NCBI RefSeq assembly: GCF_014645695.1
Contig: NZ_BMMF01000007.1
Coordinates: forward strand, 1-64,000
Source of the DNA: Salinarimonas ramus
GTDB lineage: Bacteria; Pseudomonadota; Alphaproteobacteria; Rhizobiales; Beijerinckiaceae
Reading direction: 5' to 3'
Length of the DNA: 64,000 nt
The notes beneath the pieces are model-generated. The model was not told the origin of the DNA. It did not search any database and worked only from the letters and a program-made list of their open reading frames with translations. The position numbers were made by a program, and so were the translations under genes. This document shows positions 53,608-62,070 of the stretch, piece by piece; within the stretch, counting starts at the first letter, position 1; each line of letters starts with the position of its first letter.

Positions 53608-54297
53608 ATGTGGAACTTCGGGAATGCCGGCGGCGAGGGCCGCGACATCATCGTGCGTCTCGCGCGTGGCATGCGCAAGATCGCGGTCTCGAGCCTCTTC
53701 GTCGCGGGAGGATTCCTCGCGCTCGTCGCGAGCCCGGCGGGCGTCGCCGCGAGCCCGTTTCCCGAACCGTCCTACCAGCTCGCGACGACGGGCGGCGCCC
53801 GCCCCGTTCCGGCCTGGTCGCGCTTCTGCCAAGCCAATCCCGCGGAATGCAGCGTCGATCCGAGCGAGCCGGAAGCCATCGTGCTGACCGAGCGGATCTG
53901 GCGGACCATCGTCTCCGTCAACCGCGACGTGAACCGCCGCATCCGCCCGATGACGGACCAGCAGCAGTGGAACGTGGTCGACAGCTGGGACTTTCCGGAG
54001 ACCGGCTACGGCGATTGCGAGGACTACCAGCTCCTCAAGCGCGCGCGCCTCGCGGACGCCGGCATCCCGCGCCGGGCGATGCGCATGACGGTGGTGCTCG
54101 ACGAGAACAACGAGGGCCACGCGGTGCTCGCCATCCGCACCGATCGCGGCGACATGATCCTCGACAACAAGGTCGACGCGGTGAAGCCCTGGGGCGCCAC
54201 CGGCTACACCTACATCAAGCGCGAAGGCGCCACGAGCCAGGCCTGGGTCTCGCTCGGTGGCGTCACCTCGCCGGTGACGGTCGCGACCGCGCAGTGA
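53608..54297 (+). CDS. transglutaminase-like cysteine protease (BTLCP family), copy 2
   Basis: A 229-residue exported protein closely related to copy 1: Cys137 in YGDCEDYQLLKR, His171 in NEGHAVLAIRTD and Asp186 in MILDN complete the triad. A longer N-terminus (MWNFGNAGGEGRDIIVRLAR) precedes the hydrophobic signal stretch (about residues 23-48). If translation began at 53671 instead, that extension would be lost; I prefer 53608 but the ribosome sites are weak at both. An EcfG promoter upstream suggests stress induction. The substrate is unknown. Confidence 0.85.
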   Translation: MWNFGNAGGEGRDIIVRLARGMRKIAVSSLFVAGGFLALVASPAGVAASPFPEPSYQLATTGGARPVPAWSRFCQANPAECSVDPSEPEAIVLTERIWRTIVSVNRDVNRRIRPMTDQQQWNVVDSWDFPETGYGDCEDYQLLKRARLADAGIPRRAMRMTVVLDENNEGHAVLAIRTDRGDMILDNKVDAVKPWGATGYTYIKREGATSQAWVSLGGVTSPVTVATAQ

Positions 54298-54331
54298 GAA
54301 GCGCCGGGCTGCGCGGGCCGGCGCGGACGGG

Positions 54332-54862
54332 TCAGTCGACCCGGCGCAGGCCCGCGGCGTACCGGCGCCAGTTCTCCACGTAGCGCTGCGCGGAGTGCCG
54401 CAGCGCCAGGATCGCCTCCTCGTCGAGGGTGCGCACGACGCGCGCCGGCGCGCCGACGATGAGGGAATTGTCCGGGAAGGTCTTCTTCTCCGTGATCAGC
54501 GCGTTGGCGCCGACGAGGCAGCCCTTGCCCAGCACCGCGTGATTGAGCACGGTGGCGCCCATGCCGACCAGCGTTCCCTCCCCGATCGTGCAGCCGTGCA
54601 GGATGGCGTGATGCCCGATCGTGCAATGCGCGCCGATGGTCAGCGGCGCGCCGGGATCGGTGTGCAGCAGCGCGTGCTCCTGGATGTTCGAGCCCTCGCC
54701 GACGTCGATGAGCTCGTTGTCGCCCCGCAGCACGGCCCCGAACCAGATCCCGACGTCCGGCCCGAGCCGCACCTTCCCGATCACCTGCGCATCCGGCGCC
54801 ACCCAGTACCGCCCCTCGCCGGGGACCTGGGGGGTGTCGTCGTCGAGGGCGTAGAGGGGCAT
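54332..54862 (-). CDS. gamma carbonic anhydrase family protein
   Basis: A 176-residue hexapeptide-repeat protein with a left-handed beta-helix fold (VGIWFGAVLRGDNELIDVGE, GAHCTIGHHAILHGCTIGEG). Histidines in IGHHAILHG and the upstream HALLH are in the positions of the zinc ligands of gamma carbonic anhydrases. Relatives (YrdA, PaaY) show variable activity, so hydration of CO2 is likely but not assured. ATG at 54862. It converges on protease copy 2 and diverges from the DUF6460 gene. Confidence 0.9.
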   Translation of the reverse strand: MPLYALDDDTPQVPGEGRYWVAPDAQVIGKVRLGPDVGIWFGAVLRGDNELIDVGEGSNIQEHALLHTDPGAPLTIGAHCTIGHHAILHGCTIGEGTLVGMGATVLNHAVLGKGCLVGANALITEKKTFPDNSLIVGAPARVVRTLDEEAILALRHSAQRYVENWRRYAAGLRRVD

Positions 54863-54993
54863 GGCGGGGGTCCTTAGCGGGGGATCGTATTTGGGATGCG
54901 TCCAGCGGGTGGAGGGAAGCGCCGCGGGCCGCCGACGTCAAGCGACGATTGCGTGGCGGTGTTCATGGCTTGCAATGGCACGCGGGGCCTGCG

Positions 54994-55281
54994 ATGACCG
55001 GCTCGTCCGATCAACGGAGCTCGGCGATGCAGCGCCTCCTCGGCGGGTCTCCCGCCACGATCCTCGTGAAGCTCGTGTTCCTGTCGCTCCTCGTCGGCGC
55101 CTTCATGTCGCTGATGGGCATCACGCCGCAGGGGCTGTTCGAGGGCGCGTTCGAGCTCGTGCGCGACCTCTGGGAGACCGGGTTCGAGGCCTTCGGCACG
55201 CTCGGCCGTTGGCTGATCTACGGGGCGATGGTGGTCGTGCCCGTCTTCGTCATCATGCGCATCCTCGCGGCCCTGCGCTGA
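54994..55281 (+). CDS. DUF6460 family small membrane protein
   Basis: A 95-residue protein with two hydrophobic helices (residues 22-44 and 71-92) around an amphipathic segment (LFEGAFELVRDLWETGFEAF). It fits the DUF6460 family of Hyphomicrobiales; function unknown. ATG at 54994. The MATE transporter gene starts 11 bp after its stop, so they are probably cotranscribed. Confidence 0.75.
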   Translation: MTGSSDQRSSAMQRLLGGSPATILVKLVFLSLLVGAFMSLMGITPQGLFEGAFELVRDLWETGFEAFGTLGRWLIYGAMVVVPVFVIMRILAALR

Positions 55282-55292
55282 GCGCCGCCCCC

Positions 55293-56657
55293 ATGAGCGC
55301 ACCCGCATCGGCCGCCCCGCCGGAGGTCTCCCACCGGCGCATGTTCCTCATCGCGCTGCCGATGATGCTCTCGCACATCACGGTGCCGCTGCTCGGCTTC
55401 GTCGACACGACCGTGATCGGGCGGCTCGGCGACGCGGCGCTGCTGGGGGCCGTCGCCGTGGGCGCGGTGATCTTCGACTACATCTTCTGGAGCTTCGGCG
55501 CCCTGCGGATGGGCACGGCGGGCATGACGGCGCAGGCCGTCGGCCGCCGGGACGATCGCGGGGTCGCCGAGACGCTGGCGCGCGCCCTCGTCGTGGGCGG
55601 CGCCGTCGGCCTCCTCATCGTCCTTCTGCAGGTCCCCATCGGCTGGGCCGCCTTCGCCGCCATCGGCGCGTCGGACGCGGTGAACGCCGCCCTCGTCGAG
55701 TATTTCACCATCCGCATCTGGGCGGCGCCCGTCACGCTGATGAACTACGCGCTGCTCGGCTCGCTCACGGGCCGCGGGCGCACCGACCTCGCCTTCCTGA
55801 CGCAGGTGGCGACCAACGTCGTCAACATCGCGCTGACGATCCTCTTCGTCGTGGGGATGGAGATGGGCGTGGGCGGCGCCGCACTCGGGACGCTGATCGC
55901 GGAGGTGCTGGGCCTCGCGCTCGGCTTCGTCGTCGTGCTGCGGCTGGGCGACAACCCGTTCGCGGTGCGCCGCGCCGCGCTGCTCGATCGCGCGGCGCTG
56001 GCGCGCATGCTCGCGGTGAACGGCGACATCGTGGTGCGCACGCTCGCGCTCGGGGCCGCGTTCCTCATCTTCAACGCGCTCGGCGCGCGTACCGGGGACG
56101 AGACGCTGGCCGCCAATGCCGTGCTCTACAACATGTTCGCCATCGGCGCCTATTTCCTCGACGGCTTCGCCACGGCGGCGGAGGCGGTGTGCGGTCAGGC
56201 CTACGGAGCCCGGCGCCCGCGCGACTTCCGCCGCGCTGCGGGCATCGCCATCCTGTGGGCGCACGTCTTCGGGGTCGCCGTCGCGGCGGGCTTCCTCGTC
56301 GGCGGCGGCGCCTTCATCGACTTCGTCTCGACGGACCCGCAGGTACGCGAGACGGCGCGGCTCTACCTCGTCTTCGCGGCGCTCTCGCCGCTCGTGGGCG
56401 CCCTCGCCTTCGCGCATGACGGCGTCTATATCGGCTCGACCTGGACGGCGCCGCTGCGCAACCTGATGCTCGTCTCCTTCGCGTTCTATCTCGCGCTGCT
56501 CTTCCTGCTGCGCGACCTCGGCAATACCGGGCTCTGGATCGCCTTCCTCGCGTTCCTGGCCTCGCGCGGCATCGGCCAGCAGCTCGCCTTCCCGATGCTG
56601 GCGCGGCGCCACATCCCCCTCGACGGCTCCCCCGATCCCCTCCCCTCGCGGACCTGA
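55293..56657 (+). CDS. MATE-family efflux transporter (DinF-like)
   Basis: A 454-residue inner-membrane antiporter with about 12 helices. The opening block (MFLIALPMMLSHITVPLLGF, VDTTVIGRLGD) and the second-half VLYNMFAIGAYFLDGFATAA, with CGQAYGARRPRDFRRA, place it in the DinF branch of MATE transporters. Such proteins export cationic drugs or other small molecules with H+ or Na+; the substrate here is unknown. ATG at 55293 lies 11 bp after the DUF6460 gene. Confidence 0.9.
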   Translation: MSAPASAAPPEVSHRRMFLIALPMMLSHITVPLLGFVDTTVIGRLGDAALLGAVAVGAVIFDYIFWSFGALRMGTAGMTAQAVGRRDDRGVAETLARALVVGGAVGLLIVLLQVPIGWAAFAAIGASDAVNAALVEYFTIRIWAAPVTLMNYALLGSLTGRGRTDLAFLTQVATNVVNIALTILFVVGMEMGVGGAALGTLIAEVLGLALGFVVVLRLGDNPFAVRRAALLDRAALARMLAVNGDIVVRTLALGAAFLIFNALGARTGDETLAANAVLYNMFAIGAYFLDGFATAAEAVCGQAYGARRPRDFRRAAGIAILWAHVFGVAVAAGFLVGGGAFIDFVSTDPQVRETARLYLVFAALSPLVGALAFAHDGVYIGSTWTAPLRNLMLVSFAFYLALLFLLRDLGNTGLWIAFLAFLASRGIGQQLAFPMLARRHIPLDGSPDPLPSRT

Positions 56658-56684
56658 CGTTCCGCCGCCACGGCACGAACGAAA

Positions 56685-56712
56685 ACGCCCCGGCCGTTGC
56701 AGGCCGGGGCGT
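56685..56712 (-). terminator. strong intrinsic terminator of the Bax-inhibitor-like gene
   Basis: ACGCCCCGGCC (56685-56695) and GGCCGGGGCGT (56702-56712) form a perfect 11-bp stem with a 6-nt loop. On the minus strand TTTTCGTT follows at once, the form of a standard intrinsic terminator for the gene ending at 56766. It may also help to stop the convergent MATE transcript. Confidence 0.8.
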
Positions 56713-56765
56713 CTCCCATCAGTCCTGGGTCGGCGGGTCGGGCGGCCCGCCTCACCGGTTCCGGA

Positions 56766-57497
56766 TCACTCCCGGTTGCCCATGAGGGCGAGGAGGAACT
56801 GGAACATGTTGATGAAGTTCAGGTAGAGCGACAGCGCACCCATCACCGACACGCGGCCGGCGGTCTCGCCGTCGAAATTGCCGTAGAGGTACATCTCCTT
56901 CAGGCGCTGCGTGTCCCAGGCGGTGAGGCCCGCGAAGATCAGCACGCCGATGATCGAGATGGCGAAGGCCATCGCCGACGAGGCGAGGAAGATGTTGACC
57001 ACCATGGCGATGATCAGGCCGATGAGGCCCATGATCAGGAACGAGCCCATGCCCGACAGCGAGCGCTTCGTCGTGTAGCCGTAGAGGCTCAGGCCGCCGA
57101 AGGCCGCGGCCGTGACGAAGAACACCTGCACGATCGACTCGCCCGTGAAGACGAGGAAGATCGTCGACAGCGACAGGCCCATCACCGCCGAGAACAGGAA
57201 GAACATCGAGCGGGCCTTGGCGGCGCTCATGCTCTCGATCTTGAAGGTGAAGAAGAAGATGAAGGCGAGCGGGGCGAGCATCAGCACCCAGCGCAGCGGG
57301 CTGCCGTAGAGCGCCTGCGCGACCGCCGGGGACGACGCCGCGACGAGATAGGTCGCGAAGGCGACGACGCCGGTGATGCCGAGGCCGAGCGCCATGTTGT
57401 TGTAGACGCCCAGCATGAACGCCCGCAGGCCCTGGTCGATCTCGGCTTGCGGACGCGCCACGCCGGTGCCGTAGGCGAAGCGGTTCTGGTCGTTCAT
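56766..57497 (-). CDS. Bax inhibitor-1/YccA family membrane protein
   Basis: A 243-residue inner-membrane protein with seven hydrophobic helices and the family C-terminus (GMGSFLIMGLIGLIIAMVVN, LTAWDTQRLKEMY). Bacterial relatives such as YccA modulate FtsH protease; plant and animal ones affect calcium leak and cell death. Function here is inferred only at family level. ATG at 57497 has GAGG upstream. It is followed by a strong terminator, so it is monocistronic. Confidence 0.92.
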   Translation of the reverse strand: MNDQNRFAYGTGVARPQAEIDQGLRAFMLGVYNNMALGLGITGVVAFATYLVAASSPAVAQALYGSPLRWVLMLAPLAFIFFFTFKIESMSAAKARSMFFLFSAVMGLSLSTIFLVFTGESIVQVFFVTAAAFGGLSLYGYTTKRSLSGMGSFLIMGLIGLIIAMVVNIFLASSAMAFAISIIGVLIFAGLTAWDTQRLKEMYLYGNFDGETAGRVSVMGALSLYLNFINMFQFLLALMGNRE

Positions 57498-57769
57498 CGG
57501 AACCTCATCCTCTCGAGACTGGATCCACGGCCGCGCGACGTCTCGAACGCGTCGACGCTCCGTCGCCGCACGAGGGGCGGCGTATCGCTCCGGAATATGT
57601 GGGGTCGCGCCCCGCTTCGCAAGGCCTTCTCGCGCGCGAGACGTCGCAGGCGAAGAAGAATCGTGAACAGTTTCCGGCGCCATCGTGAAGAAACGCGGCC
57701 ACGTCGCGTATATCTCCAACCGCCGTATGTATAAACGAGCCGCCCGCCGCGGCGGAGCCACCATTCTCC

Positions 57770-57946
57770 TTCCCTGTAGGGGAAGGTGGCGCGCCGCGAA
57801 GCGGCGTGACGGATGGGGCACGCCGTAAGGCGTGTTCCGCGCAGCGGAAGCCTCGGTTTCCACGATCGCACGCCCGTTTCGGCTTCGCCGAACGCTCCGC
57901 GCCCCATCCGTCTCGGCTGCGCCGAGCCTCCTTCCCCTACAGGGAA
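57770..57946. repeat. hairpin-rich intergenic repeat with nested inverted repeats
   Basis: The outer arms (17 bp, 57770-57786 and 57930-57946) and inner arms (12 bp, GACGGATGGGGC at 57808-57819 and its complement at 57901-57912) are perfect. Between and beside them are at least five small hairpins with 6-bp stems and 3-4-nt loops (57792-57806, 57819-57834, 57835-57849, 57878-57892, 57912-57926). No reading frame is evident. It resembles the palindromic intergenic elements common in Hyphomicrobiales genomes. The rest of the gap (57498-57769) shows nothing recognisable. Confidence 0.75.
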
Positions 57947-57956
57947 TGAGGGGATC

Positions 57957-60551
57957 TCACAGCGTGCGAAGATACGGCGCGGGCTTCTGGGAGAGGATGC
58001 GCCAGGTGCCGACGAGGCCGAAGGTCACCGTCACCACGATGGCGATGGCCGCCGCCGCGAGCGGGCCGCTCCAGACCATGACGAAGTCGAGCCGCATGAT
58101 CTGCGTGACGATCACCCAGCCGGCGAGCCCCCCGGCGACGAGGCCGAACACGGCGGTCGCGAGACCCAGTATGCCGTATTCGAGCGCGTAGGCGCCCACC
58201 AGCTTCGCGCGCGTGGCGCCCAGCGTCTTGAGCACGACCGCGTCGTAGAGCCGCGCGCGATGCCCGGCGGCGAGGGCGCCGGCCAGCACGAGCACGCTCG
58301 CGACGACGGCGATGGAGGACGCCCCGCGGATGGCGAGGACGAGTTGCTCGACGACGGCGTTGACCGCCTCGAGCGCGTCCTTGACCCTCACCGAGGTCAC
58401 CATCGGGTAGGTGCGCGCGGCCTCGCGCAGGAGCGCCACCTCCGTTGCCTCGCTCGCCGCATCGTCGGGCAGCGCGAGGGTGGCGAGATGGCTGTGGGGC
58501 GCGCCCGCGAAGGTGTTGGGCGAGAACACCATGACGAAGTTGATGCCCAGCGATTCCCACTCGACCTTGCGCAGGTTCGAGATCGTCGCCTCGATGTCGC
58601 GCCCGAGCACGTTGACGACGACCTCGTCGCCCACCGAGAGCCCCAGGCCCGCCGCGAGCTCGTCGTCGAAGGAGACGAGGTTCTCCTGCGGGATCTCGTC
58701 CCACCATTCGCCGGCGACGACCTGCGAGCCCTCCGGCAGGTCGGTCTCGTAGGTGATGCCGCGATCGCCCTCGAGCACCCAGGCCGCGTCGGGCTCGGCC
58801 TCGATCTCCTCCACGGGCACGCCGCGCAGGGAGACCAGGCGCCCGCGCAGCATGGGCACGCGCTCGATCTCCCCCTGCGGCGCCTGCGCGCGCAGGAAGT
58901 CGACGAAGCCGTCGACCTCGGCGGAGGGGATGTCGACGAAGAAGAAGCTCGGCGCCTCGCCGGGCAGCGTCTCGGTGAGCTGGCGGCGCATGTTGCCGTC
59001 GATCATGGCGAGCGCGACGAGGAGCGTGATGCCGAGCCCGAGCGAGAGCACGAGGGAGGGCGTCAGCGCGCCGGGCCGGTGCACGTTCGACAGAGCGAGC
59101 CGCGGCGCGGCGGCGCGCGGGCGCGGCAGCCGGCGCGCGATCGCCATCATGCCGGTGGCGACGACGCGCAGCAGCACGAAGGCGGCTGCCGCCGCGCCGA
59201 TGAAGATGAGCGCCACCATGCGGTCGAAAGCGGCGAAGACGGACAGCCCGAGCAGCGCCGCGATGGCGAGGGCGACGCCCGCGAGGTAGCGCTTGCGCGC
59301 GAAGCGACGATCGGGATCGATCTGGTCGCGGAAGAGGCCCGAGACCTGGATGTCGTGGGCCCGCCCGAGCGGCGCCAGCGAGAAGGCGAGCGCGGTCAGG
59401 ACGCCGTAGAGCGCGGCGAGCGCCAGCTCCAGCGGCGCCAGCGTCGGTGCGATCGGGATCGGCAGGATCGCGCCCAGCAGCGCCGCGAGCGCGAAGGGCA
59501 TGGCGGCGCCCAGCGCGAGCCCGATGAGGATGCCGATGCCGGCGATCGTCATCACCTGGGTGAGATAGATGCCGACCACCCGCCCTCCCGGCGCGCCGAG
59601 GCTCTTCAAGGTCGCGATCGACTCGCGCTTCCTGTCGACGAAGCCGCGCACGGCGTTGGCCACGCCCACCCCGCCGACGATGAGGGCGGTGAGGCCGACC
59701 AGGGTGAGGAATTGCGCGAAGCGCTCGATGTTGCGCTCGAGCTCCGGGTTGGCGTTGAGGCGCGAGCGCGCCTCCCAGCCCGCCTGCGGCTGCGCCGCCT
59801 GGATGGCGGCCTCGGCGCGAGCCAGCAGCGCGTCGTCGTTGGGCGGGCCGTCGAGATCGACGCGGTAGGTGAAGCGCACGAGGCTGCCGGGCTGGATCAG
59901 CCCCATCGCGTCGAGCGCCTCGCGGGAGACGAGGAGGCGCGGGCCGAAATCGATGCCGGCCTGGATCTTGTCGGGCTCCGAGCGCAAGGCCGTGCGCAGG
60001 ACGATCTCCTGCGTGCCCACGCGGATCGTGTCGCCCACCTCGAGATCGAGCCGCCCGAGCAGGACGGGATCGACGGCGGCACCGTAGGCGTCGCCCGCGC
60101 GCGCGAAGATCTCGGACGGCGGCAGAGCCGGCTCGGTGACGAGCTCGCCGGCGATCGGGTAGGCTTCGTCGACGGCCTTGATCTCGACGAGCGCCGCCCC
60201 GGTCTCGGCATTGGCCATGCCGCGCATGGTGGCGACCACCGAGACGTCGCCCCATTCCTCCAGCGTCGCGATCTCGGCCGGCGTCGCCTCGCGGTGGATC
60301 AGGCGATAGGAGAGATCCCCGCCGAGCAGCGTGCGCCCCTCGCGCGCGAGCCCCTCGGTCAGCGCGCGCGAGACCGACGAGACGCCGGCGATCGCCATCA
60401 CGCCCAGCGCGATGCAGGCGAGGAAGATGCCGAAGCCGGAGAGCCCGCCGCGCAATTCGCGCATGGCGAGCCGCAGGACGAGGGGGACGCGGGAGGGACG
60501 AGCCGAAGGCGTCGCGCCCTCGCGATCGCCGCCGGAGACGGTGCCGTGCAT
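57957..60551 (-). CDS. ybbP: ABC transporter permease, FtsX-like (YbbP type)
   Basis: An 864-residue inner-membrane permease with ten or so helices and two FtsX-type domains (about residues 250-400 and 730-860) separated by large periplasmic regions. It matches the YbbP group, which acts with the YbbA ATPase and is a MacB-like mechanotransmitter rather than a classical channel; the substrate is unknown. The ATG at 60551 is chosen because GAGGAGAGG lies at ideal spacing; a GTG at 60569 overlapping the ybbA stop is the alternative. The hairpin repeat follows its stop. Confidence 0.88.
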   Translation of the reverse strand: MHGTVSGGDREGATPSARPSRVPLVLRLAMRELRGGLSGFGIFLACIALGVMAIAGVSSVSRALTEGLAREGRTLLGGDLSYRLIHREATPAEIATLEEWGDVSVVATMRGMANAETGAALVEIKAVDEAYPIAGELVTEPALPPSEIFARAGDAYGAAVDPVLLGRLDLEVGDTIRVGTQEIVLRTALRSEPDKIQAGIDFGPRLLVSREALDAMGLIQPGSLVRFTYRVDLDGPPNDDALLARAEAAIQAAQPQAGWEARSRLNANPELERNIERFAQFLTLVGLTALIVGGVGVANAVRGFVDRKRESIATLKSLGAPGGRVVGIYLTQVMTIAGIGILIGLALGAAMPFALAALLGAILPIPIAPTLAPLELALAALYGVLTALAFSLAPLGRAHDIQVSGLFRDQIDPDRRFARKRYLAGVALAIAALLGLSVFAAFDRMVALIFIGAAAAAFVLLRVVATGMMAIARRLPRPRAAAPRLALSNVHRPGALTPSLVLSLGLGITLLVALAMIDGNMRRQLTETLPGEAPSFFFVDIPSAEVDGFVDFLRAQAPQGEIERVPMLRGRLVSLRGVPVEEIEAEPDAAWVLEGDRGITYETDLPEGSQVVAGEWWDEIPQENLVSFDDELAAGLGLSVGDEVVVNVLGRDIEATISNLRKVEWESLGINFVMVFSPNTFAGAPHSHLATLALPDDAASEATEVALLREAARTYPMVTSVRVKDALEAVNAVVEQLVLAIRGASSIAVVASVLVLAGALAAGHRARLYDAVVLKTLGATRAKLVGAYALEYGILGLATAVFGLVAGGLAGWVIVTQIMRLDFVMVWSGPLAAAAIAIVVTVTFGLVGTWRILSQKPAPYLRTL

Positions 60552-60565
60552 GATCTCGCCTCTCC

Positions 60566-61258
60566 TCACGCGGCCTGCGAGGCGGCGTCCGCCTCGATGC
60601 GGCCGGAGCGCAGGCGCACCGTGCGGTCGCAGGCCCGCGCGAGGCCCGTGTCGTGGGTGACGAGGACGAGCGTCGCGCCGCGCTCGCGCTTCAACGCGAA
60701 CAGCAGGTCGACGATGGAGCCGCCCGTCGTCTCGTCGAGATTGCCGGTGGGCTCGTCGGCGACGAGGATCGCGGGATCGGGCGCGATGGCGCGGGCGATG
60801 GCCACGCGCTGCTGCTCGCCGCCGGAGAGCTGGGCCGGATAATGCGAGAGGCGCTCGCCGAGACCGACCGACCGCAGCTCGGAGGCGGCGCGCTCGAACG
60901 CGTCGCCCGCGCCGGCGAGCTCGAGGGGAAGCGCGACGTTCTCGAGCGCCGTCATCGTCGGCACGAGATGAAAGGACTGGAAGACGATGCCGATGCGCCG
61001 GCCGCGAAAGCGCGCGAGCGCGTCCTCGTCCATGGCCGTGAGCTCGGCCCCGTCGATGGTCACGCGCCCGGAATCGGGCCGCTCGAGACCGGCCATCGTC
61101 ATCAGCAGCGTCGACTTGCCCGAGCCCGAGGGACCCACGAGCCCCACCGCCTCGCCGCGCCCGACCGTGAGCGACACGCTCTTCAAGATGTGAACGCGCG
61201 CGGCGCCCCTGCCGAGGCTCAGGTCGACGTTTTCGAGGACGATGCTCTTGTCGCTCAT
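60566..61258 (-). CDS. ybbA: ABC transporter ATP-binding protein (YbbA type)
   Basis: A 230-residue ATPase of the LolD/MacB group. Walker A is GPSGSGKST (near residue 40), the signature LSGGEQQRVAIARAI, Walker B ILVADEPTGNLD and the His switch LVTHD are intact. ATG at 61258. It lies directly before ybbP, and the SGNH esterase gene is divergent, the same tesA / ybbA-ybbP arrangement as in E. coli. Confidence 0.92.
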   Translation of the reverse strand: MSDKSIVLENVDLSLGRGAARVHILKSVSLTVGRGEAVGLVGPSGSGKSTLLMTMAGLERPDSGRVTIDGAELTAMDEDALARFRGRRIGIVFQSFHLVPTMTALENVALPLELAGAGDAFERAASELRSVGLGERLSHYPAQLSGGEQQRVAIARAIAPDPAILVADEPTGNLDETTGGSIVDLLFALKRERGATLVLVTHDTGLARACDRTVRLRSGRIEADAASQAA

Positions 61259-61348
61259 GCGAACGTTCCGATCTTCATGCGTTGACGTCGTGACCCGCGC
61301 GGCGGTCGTCCGACCGTGCGCCACAGCAGATATGGGGTACTCTCCGCC

Positions 61349-62023
61349 ATGCGCCACATGCGACCCTCGCGTCCTGCGCCGACGCGGCTCGCCGCCGCCT
61401 GCCTCCTCGCCGTCACGCTGGCCGCCCCGGCGGCGGCGCAGGACGGGCAGGAGGAGGTCTCGATCGTCGCGTTCGGCGACAGCCTCATGGCGGGATACGA
61501 GCTGCCGGGGCCCGCGGCCTTCCCGATGGTGCTCGACCGGGCGCTCGACGAGGCGGGCTTCGCGAACGTCACGATCGTGAACGCGGGCGTGTCGGGAGAC
61601 ACGGCGTCGGGCGGCCTGGCGCGGCTCGACTGGTCGGTACCCGACGGCACGGACGGCGTGATCCTGGAGCTCGGCGCCAACGACATGCTGCGCGGCGTCG
61701 ACCCGCAGGTGACCTACGAGGCGCTCGACGCGATGATCGAGCGGCTCGACGAGCGCGGCATCCCGGTTCTGCTCGCGGGCATGTACGCCGCGCGCAACAT
61801 GGGGCCGGATTACGTGGAGGCGTTCGACGCCATCTACCCGCGTCTTGCCGAGGAGCACGACCTCGTGCTCTACCCGTTCTTTCTCGAAGGCGCGCTCGGG
61901 AACCCCGAGATGATGCTCTCCGACGGGATCCATCCCAACGTCGAGGGCGTCGAGACCATGGTGGAGAACATGCTGCCCACCGTGATCCGCTTCCTGGAGG
62001 AGCGGGTGCTCGTCGAGGGCTGA
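61349..62023 (+). CDS. tesA: SGNH-hydrolase arylesterase/lysophospholipase (TesA-like)
   Basis: A 224-residue exported esterase. A signal peptide (LAAACLLAVTLAAPAAAQ) is followed by block I with the nucleophile in VAFGDSLMAGYELPG, block III GANDM, and block V DGIHPNVEG with the catalytic Asp and His. TesA-type enzymes hydrolyse thioesters and lysophospholipids in the periplasm. Starts at 61316 (GTG), 61349 and 61358 (ATG) are possible; I use 61349. It is divergent from ybbA across 90 bp. Confidence 0.88.
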   Translation: MRHMRPSRPAPTRLAAACLLAVTLAAPAAAQDGQEEVSIVAFGDSLMAGYELPGPAAFPMVLDRALDEAGFANVTIVNAGVSGDTASGGLARLDWSVPDGTDGVILELGANDMLRGVDPQVTYEALDAMIERLDERGIPVLLAGMYAARNMGPDYVEAFDAIYPRLAEEHDLVLYPFFLEGALGNPEMMLSDGIHPNVEGVETMVENMLPTVIRFLEERVLVEG

Positions 62024-62070
62024 GGCGCGCCGCGGCAGCGAACGAGACGCAGGAACAGGCGGAAGAAGAC

